Assembly: GCA_947446835.1 (NCBI GenBank) | Contig: CANFHS010000060.1 | Location: 1-11,541 of the forward strand | Source of the DNA: Bacteriovoracaceae bacterium | GTDB taxonomy: Bacteria; Bdellovibrionota; UBA1018 | Length of the DNA: 11,541 nt | Reading direction: 5' to 3' | Shown here: in pieces, positions 6,321 through 11,541 of the stretch | Numbering within the stretch: position 1 is the stretch's first letter | Layout: the number at the start of each line of letters is the position of its first letter | Position numbers and translations under genes: made by a program | Notes under the pieces: model-generated | Seen by the model: the letters and a program-made list of their open reading frames with translations, nothing else | What the model was told of the DNA's origin: nothing | Databases searched by the model: none

Positions 6321-6869
6321 ATGAAACGGAAGGCTCCGCTCGTTTTGGTTCTCGTGTTCGCGCTGCTGGCAGGTGTTCAAGCCTGGGCCGCGGCGTCGCT
6401 GGGCCGAAACGTGTACGAAGTGCCGGTCAAATGGACCGACGAAACCGGTCGTTCCGAGCTCGCGCTTTCGGAATACAAGGGAAATCGGCTCATTCTTTCG
6501 CTGGCTTACCGCAACTGCAAGAAGATCTGCCCGATGATGACGTTCAAGAAGATGCGCGACATCCAGACTGAGCTGCAAAAGCGCGGGGAGTCGGCTGAAT
6601 TCGTGATCGTGTCGCTCGACCCGGAAAACGACACGCCTGCCATCCTGGCCGAGTTCAAGAAGAAGTTCCCCGGCGCGAATGAGCATTGGCATTTCCTGAC
6701 GGCGCCAGAAGAGACCGTCAAGAAATTCGCGACCCACATGAATTATCAATACTGGATGTATGACGGCCACGTCATGCACGACTTCCGGATCTTCGACGTG
6801 AAGCCGGATGGAAACGTGTCTAAGGTCTTGAATTGGGACAACTCCGACATCCGCAACCTGTTTCAATGA
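6321..6869 (+). CDS. SCO1/SenC-family thioredoxin-fold protein
   Basis: This is 182 residues. The N-terminus MKRK, a hydrophobic stretch and AWA (cleavage near residue 23) form a signal peptide, so the protein is exported to the periplasm. The mature part is a thioredoxin fold with the SCO copper-binding CxxxC at YRNCKKICPMM (C66, C70) and the distal His in GHVMHDFRIF (H153). VSLDPENDTPAILAEFKKKF (97-116) is the conserved SCO segment after the active site. SCO proteins deliver copper to, or reduce the cysteines of, the Cu-A site of cytochrome c oxidase; some act instead in copper or redox balance. No oxidase gene is nearby, so the target is unknown. Start ATG 6321 has AAGGA about 8 nt upstream. 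It is transcribed away from the malate-synthase-like gene, with 243 bp between. Confidence 0.93.
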   Translation: MKRKAPLVLVLVFALLAGVQAWAAASLGRNVYEVPVKWTDETGRSELALSEYKGNRLILSLAYRNCKKICPMMTFKKMRDIQTELQKRGESAEFVIVSLDPENDTPAILAEFKKKFPGANEHWHFLTAPEETVKKFATHMNYQYWMYDGHVMHDFRIFDVKPDGNVSKVLNWDNSDIRNLFQ

Positions 6870-7139
6870 AATTGGGTTTGTGGATCGGTTCAGACAGGTT
6901 TACACTTTCTTAAATAGAATCATTTTAGAGTCGGGCGGGAAGAAAGGCCGTGAGGCGTTCGTCCTGAACCGCGAGTGAGAGAAGGGAAGAGTCGAGAGAT
7001 GTAGATGTAGCAGTTCGACGATTTCAGGGAAGTAGAGAAGTACGCTTTGTTTTGAGTGTTTTTCAGTGAAATCAGTTCGTTGGTTGTTTTGAAAATACGT
7101 AAATGAAGTCATTGATCACTTCTTGAGGACGGTTCATTC
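6870..7139 (+). promoter_or_regulatory. AT-rich leader before the porin gene
   Basis: The 270 bp between the SCO and porin genes hold no gene I can support. A weak sigma-70 candidate is CAGACA (6891-6896), 18 bp, TAGAAT (6915-6920), which would give a leader of about 210 nt. Close to the gene there is a 5-bp inverted repeat, GAAGT and ACTTC (8-nt loop, about 7105-7122), just before the GAGGA ribosome site at 7125-7129. The long, AT-rich leader suggests post-transcriptional control, as is common for porins, but no known riboswitch or Pho box is recognisable. No terminator for the SCO gene is visible. Confidence 0.35.
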
Positions 7140-8306
7140 ATGACGAAAAAAAATATGAAACTTGTGGCAGGAATGGCACTGGGCGCGGCATTGGTTCTGC
7201 CGGGCACCAGCGCAAAGGCCGACCAGGACGGCCAGCTGATGCACGGCTTCGCCGATGCAGGCTGGGGTATGGGCGGTGCAAATGCTCCGGCTCGTAAGCG
7301 CCAGCGCAGCTTCTTCGTGGGCAGCCTGGACCTTTACATCAACCCGGACCTCGGTCAGAACGTGAAGTTCCTGAGCGAAGTGAACATCGACCCGGGTACG
7401 TCCGACGGCGCAGTGGCCGTTGACACCGAGCGCCTCCAGGTGGGTTATGTGTTCAACAACCACCTGACCGGCTGGGTGGGTCGTTTCCACACCCCGATCG
7501 GGTTCTGGAACACCGCCTACCACCACGGCGCCCAGCTGCAGACCTCGGTCTACAAGCCGAAGTTCATCGACTTCGAAGACAAGTACGGTGTGCTTCCGGT
7601 TCACACCGTCGGCCTCTGGCTGACGGGCAGCACGGCAGTCGGTTCCGGTAAAGTCGGCTACGACTTCTACATCGGTAACGGCAGCCACATCACCAGCGAC
7701 ACCACGGCCTGGGGTTCGACCTTCCAGACCACCGAGATGAACATCATCAGCGACGACAACGACAACATGGCCGTTGGCGGCAAGCTGAGCTACAGCTTCA
7801 CCGGCGGTTCGTTGGACGGCCTGGTGGTCGGCGCCCATTACCTGCAGGAACAGGTTCCTGTGGATTCTGGCGCGACGGACCATTCGGGTACCGCTGCTAC
7901 CGGCACGATCGACTTCCAGACGATCGGTGGCTACGTGGTGTACGACGCGAACAACGTGGAATTCATCAGCGAATTCTACCAGTTCTCGAACAAAGACGCC
8001 TTGACGACCGGCGCTACGGCTCAGAAGAGCCATGCGTACTTCGCTCAGCTGGGCTACATGTTCGGCGAATCGCTCATCCCGTTCGCTCGTTACGAGAAAG
8101 CCGCTTTCAATCAGGCTGATCCGTACTTCGCTCTGCAGACCAACGGTGGCTCGTACACCCGTCAGGCTGTGGGCTTCCGGTACAACCTGAGCGAAAAAAC
8201 CTGCGTGAAGGTCGAAGGCCTCCACACCGACGTGACCGACGTGAACCCCGGCAACACCGGCGGTGCGTACGACGAAATCCGTACCCAGTACGCCATCCGC
8301 TTCTGA
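7140..8306 (+). CDS. Outer-membrane porin
   Basis: This is 388 residues. A signal peptide (MTKKNMKLV, hydrophobic stretch, AKA at about 27) is followed by a mature protein of alternating strands: FFVGSLDLYINPDL, VKFLSEVNIDPG, ERLQVGYVFNNHLTGWVGRF, then HTPIGFWNTAYHHG, which resembles the conserved FxxPxG..N segment of OprO/OprP-type and related porins. Periplasmic turns and long Gly/Ser/Thr/Asp-rich loops are as expected of a barrel. It ends in QYAIRF; a C-terminal Phe is the usual signal for outer-membrane assembly. It is thus an outer-membrane diffusion channel; anion or phosphate selectivity is only hinted at by the binding-protein-like gene 40 bp downstream. Start ATG 7140 has GAGGA at 7125-7129; the ATG at 7155 is less well placed. 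Confidence 0.9.
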   Translation: MTKKNMKLVAGMALGAALVLPGTSAKADQDGQLMHGFADAGWGMGGANAPARKRQRSFFVGSLDLYINPDLGQNVKFLSEVNIDPGTSDGAVAVDTERLQVGYVFNNHLTGWVGRFHTPIGFWNTAYHHGAQLQTSVYKPKFIDFEDKYGVLPVHTVGLWLTGSTAVGSGKVGYDFYIGNGSHITSDTTAWGSTFQTTEMNIISDDNDNMAVGGKLSYSFTGGSLDGLVVGAHYLQEQVPVDSGATDHSGTAATGTIDFQTIGGYVVYDANNVEFISEFYQFSNKDALTTGATAQKSHAYFAQLGYMFGESLIPFARYEKAAFNQADPYFALQTNGGSYTRQAVGFRYNLSEKTCVKVEGLHTDVTDVNPGNTGGAYDEIRTQYAIRF

Positions 8307-8333
8307 TTTGCCGGTCTAATAACGTAGAAAAGT

Positions 8334-8340
8334 GAGGAGT
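8334..8340 (+). promoter_or_regulatory. Ribosome-binding site that fixes the start of the binding-protein-like gene
   Basis: GAGGAGT lies 6 nt before the ATG at 8347. An in-frame GTG at 8332 overlaps this site and would give five extra residues, so it is rejected as the start. Confidence 0.75.
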
Positions 8341-8346
8341 TTTACA

Positions 8347-8739
8347 ATGAAAGCTATGGATCTCAAGAAGTTGGTCCTGGTTGCCCTGGCTGCCCCGTTG
8401 ATGATGATCAACGGTGCCTCCGCGGCAGTGGTGTTCATCTGCAATCCGGGCACCAGCCTTTCGGAAGCGGACGTCAAAGCCGCTCTCCAGGGTGAAAAAG
8501 CCTCGGTGAAGCCTTGCGACAATGCCGGCCTGAAGAACGAAATGCTCGACAGCGTTCTGAAGATCACCGACAAGCGCTACGCTTCGCAGTGGCAGATCAA
8601 GTCCTTCCGTGACGGGATGACCATCCCGCCCACGAAGGGCAGCGACGCCGATGTCATCGACTACGTCAAGAACACCCCGGGTGGCATGGGCTACGTCTCG
8701 TCCAAGCCTTCCGACGGTGGCGTCCACCTCTGCTACTGA
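8347..8739 (+). CDS. Short periplasmic phosphate-binding-protein-like (PstS-like domain) protein
   Basis: This is 130 residues with a signal peptide ending ASA (residue 26). The mature part of about 104 residues matches the C-terminal half of the PBP-like (PstS-type, PF12849-like) fold: an initial strand VVFICNPG, SLSEADVKAALQGEK in place of the usual LSxxELxxIFLGK, QWQIKSFRDGMTIPPTKGSD in place of the W...FtG...P...GSD block, and the closing VIDYVKNTPGGMGYVS, very like V...V..TPGAIGYV of the family. Full phosphate-binding proteins are about 300 residues, so this is a single small domain, but its length resembles small proteins often annotated as phosphate ABC transporter substrate-binding proteins. 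Three Cys (C32, C57, C129) are in the mature protein. No ABC transporter genes are nearby. It follows the porin by 40 bp and precedes a strong terminator, so the two form an operon. Ligand unknown. Confidence 0.82.
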   Translation: MKAMDLKKLVLVALAAPLMMINGASAAVVFICNPGTSLSEADVKAALQGEKASVKPCDNAGLKNEMLDSVLKITDKRYASQWQIKSFRDGMTIPPTKGSDADVIDYVKNTPGGMGYVSSKPSDGGVHLCY

Positions 8740-8752
8740 TCGATCTGTGAAT

Positions 8753-8768
8753 TGACTGGAAACAGTCA
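8753..8768 (+). repeat. Small hairpin with GAAA loop before the terminator
   Basis: TGACTG and CAGTCA form a perfect 6-bp stem closed by a GAAA (GNRA-type) tetraloop. It lies 13 nt after the stop codon and one base before the terminator stem at 8770. It may protect the 3' end of the porin operon mRNA. Confidence 0.5.
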
Positions 8769-8769
8769 G

Positions 8770-8807
8770 GGCCGCACCGGGTTCGCCCGGTGCGGCCTTT
8801 TTCTTTT
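8770..8807 (+). terminator. Rho-independent terminator of the porin/binding-protein operon
   Basis: A perfect 12-bp GC-rich stem (8770-8781 with 8786-8797) is closed by a UUCG tetraloop and followed by TTTTTCTTTT. This is a textbook intrinsic terminator on the plus strand. It separates the porin operon from the chemoreceptor unit. Confidence 0.97.
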
Positions 8808-8861
8808 GGGGTCGGGCACTTGCCCCGGGTCTTCACCCCTCAAGGGTTCAGGAAAATTGTC

Positions 8862-8889
8862 TCAAGAATTCCTGATCTTTGGCCGATTC
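8862..8889 (+). promoter_or_regulatory. Candidate sigma-28 (FliA-type) promoter of the chemoreceptor gene
   Basis: TCAAGAAT (8862-8869), a 12-nt spacer and GCCGATTC (8882-8889) resemble the FliA consensus at 5 of 8 and 6 of 8 positions. By itself it is moderate, but it has the same TCAA start, the same 12-nt spacing and the same CGAT core as the motA promoter. It lies downstream of the terminator and 68 nt before the ATG, giving a leader of about 60 nt. Confidence 0.55.
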
Positions 8890-8944
8890 GTCTGCATCGA
8901 CGGGTTTACTTTCCCGGAATCCGTCTAATTTCCTGTCGAACAAC

Positions 8945-8951
8945 GAGGTGG
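8945..8951 (+). promoter_or_regulatory. Ribosome-binding site that fixes the chemoreceptor start
   Basis: GAGGTGG lies 6 nt before the ATG at 8958. An in-frame GTG at 8790 would add 56 residues, but that stretch overlaps the terminator and candidate promoter and is not protein-like. Confidence 0.8.
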
Positions 8952-8957
8952 AAGATA

Positions 8958-10697
8958 ATGAGAAAGCTACTTAGTAAATTTTCACTCAGGACCAAGCTCT
9001 TCATGCTGACCCTGAACCCCATCATCCTGAGCGTGGTGATGGGTTACATCGGCCAGAATACCCTTGTCAAAGTGGGTCAGATCGTCCAGACGATGCAGGA
9101 CCGCAACACGGCGATCGACGCCATGGCCACGGCCGGCGTGGATACCCAGAAGTTTGCCGTGCTCCTGTGGGCCATGGGCAACAAGGCCATGTCCCAGGGC
9201 GCCATCCGCCCCGACATGGTGGACCTGCTCAAGAAGGAATCCGAGAACGTCGGAAAGTCCCTGAAGGACCTGAACGGCGTGCCGGGTGTGACGGGCAAGG
9301 ACAAGGACACCCTGAACGAGATGATCGGCAAGTACAATGAAGCCCAGCCGGTCCTCGCCAAGGCTTTTGCCACCCTGGTCAAGCCGGCCAGCCGCAAGGC
9401 CATTGAAGACGATGTGGCCGCGGCAGCCGGTCGCGTCACCGAGATCAGCGGCAAAGTCAGCGCCGTCCGTAGCGGCGTGTTTGACGGCATGCTGGAACTG
9501 GTGCTGCAGGCTGTGAACCCGGCCTCGAACAACCGCAACCTGACCTACACCGTGTTCTTCCTGATGGCGGTGGTGGCCGTGGCCGGTTACTTCTTCTCGC
9601 GTCGCCTGGGCCTGGACCTGGTCGAAGTGGGCAAGTCGCTCGAGACCGCTGCCCAGGAGATCCAGGGCACGTCGCAGACCATCGCCGTGATCGGTCAGCA
9701 GCTTTCGGAGATCACCACCGAGCAGTCGGCGGCGGTCGAAGAAACCGTGGCCAGCATGGAAGAAATGTCGTCCATGATGGGTCAGACCTCGAACAACGCC
9801 CAGAACGCCATGCGTTCGGCGACCGAGACCCAGACCAAAGCGGACGAAGGCGGCAAGACCATCGGCAGCCTCAAGGAGTCGATGGAAGAGATCAGCCACG
9901 CCAACGAGCGGCTGGAAGAAATCAATCGGGTGATCGAAGAGATCAACGAAAAGACGAAGGTCATCAACGACATCGTCGCGGAAACCCGGATGCTTTCGTT
10001 CAACGCCAGTATCGAAGCGGCTCGTGCCGGTGAACACGGCAGGGGCTTCGCGGTGGTTGCCGAGCAGATCGGCAGCTTGGCCAAGATGTCCGGCAAAGCG
10101 GCCCAGGAAATCCGGGTGCTGATCAACAAGTCCACCGCCCAGGTGAACTCGTCGATCTCCTTCACGCAGGACAAGGTGAAGGCCGGTCAGCGGATCTCGG
10201 AAGAGTGCGCAGGCGCTTTCTCCAAGATCACCGAAACGCTGCGTCAGCTGAACCCGCTGGTCAATGCCATCGGTTCGGCAGCTTCCCAGCAGGAAACCGG
10301 CATTGCCCAGACCAACAAGGCCATGCAGCAGATGGACATCGTGACCAACAAGAACATGAAGCGCGCCTCCGAGGCCGCCCATGCGGGAACCCGGCTGGAA
10401 AACCAGTACGGAATCCTGGCCAACACCGTGCAGCGCCTGAACGAGGTCATCTTCGGCAACAAGGCGGGCATGACCTCCACGAGCTCTTCCCAGGGCGGCG
10501 GGGGCTGGAGCGGCAATGCTCCGACCGGTGGCGGTTCGGACGAAGGCTCGGCCATGAACCGGGTCAAGAAGGGCCTGGCTTCAGTGACCAAGCTCGTTCC
10601 GAAAGACAAGGGCGAGAAGGGCAGTTCCAAGCAGGATGACCCGGCGACCATGAACGCCGAGCTTCCGCATCCGGATGACACCCGCTTCGGCACCTGA
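8958..10697 (+). CDS. Methyl-accepting chemotaxis protein, apparently without HAMP domain
   Basis: This is 579 residues. A short basic N-terminus is followed by membrane helix 1 (about 14-31), a mostly helical periplasmic sensor region (about 35-193, four-helix-bundle-like), membrane helix 2 (LTYTVFFLMAVVAVAGYFFS, 195-214), and the cytoplasmic signalling coiled coil. The tip that binds CheA and CheW is clear: SFNASIEAARAGEHGRGF (347-364) and FAVVAEQIGSLA. Arms of about 140 residues lie on each side of the tip, so the coiled coil begins directly after membrane helix 2 and no HAMP sequence (P.....I..G....) is visible. Glu/Gln/Ala patches such as EQSAAVEETVASMEEM (255-270) are likely methylation sites. 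After residue 500 there is a Ser/Gly-rich linker, a basic segment (VKKGLASVTKLV) and a tail ending DDTRFGT, which is not a typical CheR-binding pentapeptide. The ligand is unknown. It is followed after 58 bp by a CheB-type gene and preceded by a sigma-28 candidate. Confidence 0.95.
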   Translation: MRKLLSKFSLRTKLFMLTLNPIILSVVMGYIGQNTLVKVGQIVQTMQDRNTAIDAMATAGVDTQKFAVLLWAMGNKAMSQGAIRPDMVDLLKKESENVGKSLKDLNGVPGVTGKDKDTLNEMIGKYNEAQPVLAKAFATLVKPASRKAIEDDVAAAAGRVTEISGKVSAVRSGVFDGMLELVLQAVNPASNNRNLTYTVFFLMAVVAVAGYFFSRRLGLDLVEVGKSLETAAQEIQGTSQTIAVIGQQLSEITTEQSAAVEETVASMEEMSSMMGQTSNNAQNAMRSATETQTKADEGGKTIGSLKESMEEISHANERLEEINRVIEEINEKTKVINDIVAETRMLSFNASIEAARAGEHGRGFAVVAEQIGSLAKMSGKAAQEIRVLINKSTAQVNSSISFTQDKVKAGQRISEECAGAFSKITETLRQLNPLVNAIGSAASQQETGIAQTNKAMQQMDIVTNKNMKRASEAAHAGTRLENQYGILANTVQRLNEVIFGNKAGMTSTSSSQGGGGWSGNAPTGGGSDEGSAMNRVKKGLASVTKLVPKDKGEKGSSKQDDPATMNAELPHPDDTRFGT

Positions 10698-10706
10698 TTC
10701 CAGGTG
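10691..10706 (+). repeat. Hairpin at the chemoreceptor stop codon
   Basis: CACCTG and CAGGTG form a perfect 6-bp stem with a 4-nt loop that includes the stop codon (10695-10697). No T run follows, so it is unlikely to stop transcription; it may modestly reduce read-through or protect the upstream message. Confidence 0.4.
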
Positions 10707-10755
10707 ACGGTGAAACGGGATCGTTGAGAGACAGGGAAAGAAACTGGGGGCGACC

Positions 10756-11541
10756 GTGTCGAGAAACTGGCTGGACTGGCAGAGAGTGGTGCAAGAACTC
10801 GATCCAGAAGTGGCCATCGACCCGGTCGCCCTTGGTTGTCAAGGCATCGGTGACTACCTGAACCTCCTGGTCACCGCCTTTCGTGAGTTCAACGGGGTCT
10901 TCTTCCTGAAGTCGGAGAACATCCCCTGGGAAATCCTGGAGCGCCTGGAGTACGGGGTGTTCCGGAAGACCGAGTTTGACGACAAGAGCCTCGGAGTCGA
11001 GCGATTCCTGAGGATGGGAGCCGGAGACATCGCGGAATTCGCGACCTGGACTTCCGAAGCCAAGAACTTCCTGAAGCAGGCGCTGGTCCGGCCCCGGATC
11101 ACCCTGCTGGTGGTGGACGACGCCGTGGTCATCCACAAGCTGATGGACCGCTGGGCCAAGGACTACTCGGACATCGAGATCGTGGGCCATGCGTTCAATG
11201 CCGAAGAGGCCGAACGGATGCGGAAGCAGCTGAATCCCCGGGTCATGACCCTGGATATTTCGATGCCCGGCAAGTCGGGCCTGCAGTACCTGGCCGAGCT
11301 GATGCGCGGGTCGGACCCCAGCCGGGTCATCCTGATGAGCGCCATTGGGCGCGAGCAGACCAAGCTGACCGAGGACATCTTCGAGGCGGGGGCGCTGGAC
11401 TACATCGAGAAGCCGCGCCTGGACAAATTTTCTGAAATGGGCGACGCGCTGGCTTCGGCCATCCGCGCGGCTTCGATGGTGGATCTGGCCCGTGTGAAGT
11501 CGAGCAAGCAGATCAAGGTGGGACCTCTGGATGCCGCCAGC
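10756..11541 (+). CDS. CheB-type receiver protein with unknown N-terminal region (3' end missing)
   Basis: The frame is open from GTG 10756 to the right edge (262 codons). GGGGG at 10746-10750 precedes this GTG by 5 nt, and an in-frame stop at 10711 rules out much earlier starts. Residues 1-113 are an unrecognised soluble region rich in aromatic and acidic residues. Residues 114-220 are a receiver domain: acidic pair D121/D122 in LLVVDDAVV, phospho-acceptor D167 in MTLDISMPGKSGL, S195 in LMSAIG and K219 in IEKP. The TLDISMP motif, LMSAI and GALDYIEKP are most like the receiver of CheB, the chemoreceptor methylesterase; the residues after 240 look like a linker that would lead to a catalytic domain beyond the window. 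The catalytic domain is not seen, so a stand-alone response regulator is possible. Co-transcription with the chemoreceptor 58 bp upstream supports a role in adaptation. CheB proteins normally begin with the receiver, so the N-terminal extension is odd. Confidence 0.83.
   Translation, partial: MSRNWLDWQRVVQELDPEVAIDPVALGCQGIGDYLNLLVTAFREFNGVFFLKSENIPWEILERLEYGVFRKTEFDDKSLGVERFLRMGAGDIAEFATWTSEAKNFLKQALVRPRITLLVVDDAVVIHKLMDRWAKDYSDIEIVGHAFNAEEAERMRKQLNPRVMTLDISMPGKSGLQYLAELMRGSDPSRVILMSAIGREQTKLTEDIFEAGALDYIEKPRLDKFSEMGDALASAIRAASMVDLARVKSSKQIKVGPLDAAS

Noticed and set aside
6084..6866. A leftward open frame of 260 codons opposite the SCO gene and its upstream region
   Set aside because: The SCO protein is certain on the other strand, and the antisense product has no recognisable feature.
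6900..7112. A 70-codon leftward open frame in the leader before the porin gene
   Set aside because: No ribosome site, no signal or domain, and it lies in AT-rich non-coding DNA; chance is the simpler explanation.
7134..8225. A 363-codon leftward open frame opposite the porin gene
   Set aside because: Mirror of the porin's strong codon bias; no ribosome site or domain.
8790..8957. An upstream GTG that would extend the chemoreceptor by 56 residues
   Set aside because: It begins within the terminator, crosses the candidate promoter, and the ATG at 8958 has a strong ribosome site and a normal receptor N-terminus.
8982..10382. A 466-codon leftward open frame opposite the chemoreceptor gene
   Set aside because: Antisense of a certain gene; the protein is His/Gly/Leu-rich low-complexity sequence without family features.

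Overview
The window looks like chromosomal DNA of a flagellated, chemotactic Gram-negative bacterium. It is GC-rich by eye, with a more AT-rich stretch at about 6.08-7.14 kb. Evidence for the cell type is an outer-membrane barrel protein, a porin, a MotA/MotB stator pair, a chemoreceptor with a linked receiver protein, and two candidate sigma-28 (FliA-type) promoters. The lineage cannot be fixed from sequence alone; a Bdellovibrio-like or other delta-type group would fit but is a guess. There is no tRNA, rRNA, CRISPR array, insertion sequence, phage gene or defence island that I can support.

Left part (1-6077). A FadL/OmpP1-like outer-membrane protein, cut by the left edge, runs leftward from 1027. 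A small rightward gene of unknown function (1094-1408) follows; it meets the next gene tail-to-tail with one base between. Then a leftward run reads, in transcription order, malate-synthase-like protein (6077-4608), HAD hydrolase (4590-3838), motA (3764-2901), motB (2889-2143) and a class I methyltransferase (2123-1410). Gaps are 11-19 bp except the 73 bp before motA, which holds a good sigma-28 candidate. The run is therefore probably a housekeeping pair followed by a separately controlled motility unit.

Middle part (6078-8807). A divergent control region holds several competing inverted repeats, three of which sit around the malate-synthase-like start codon. It is followed rightward by a SCO/SenC copper-chaperone-type thioredoxin-fold protein, a 270-bp AT-rich leader, a porin, and a very short phosphate-binding-protein-like periplasmic protein. 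The porin and binding protein form a likely two-gene operon closed by a near-ideal terminator with a UUCG loop.

Right part (8808-11541). A second sigma-28 candidate, built like the one before motA, precedes a chemoreceptor that appears to lack a HAMP domain. It is followed by a CheB-type receiver protein with an unrecognised N-terminal region, cut by the right edge. motAB and the receptor/receiver pair thus plausibly belong to one FliA regulon.

The most unusual points are a malate synthase homologue that lost the usual metal-ligand Asp and a stretch of its active-site loop, a MotB whose peptidoglycan-binding motif is degenerate, and the dyads over the malate-synthase-like start codon. I see no clear-cut new multi-gene system; the receptor/receiver pair and the porin/binding-protein pair are the best candidates for unstudied functional units.
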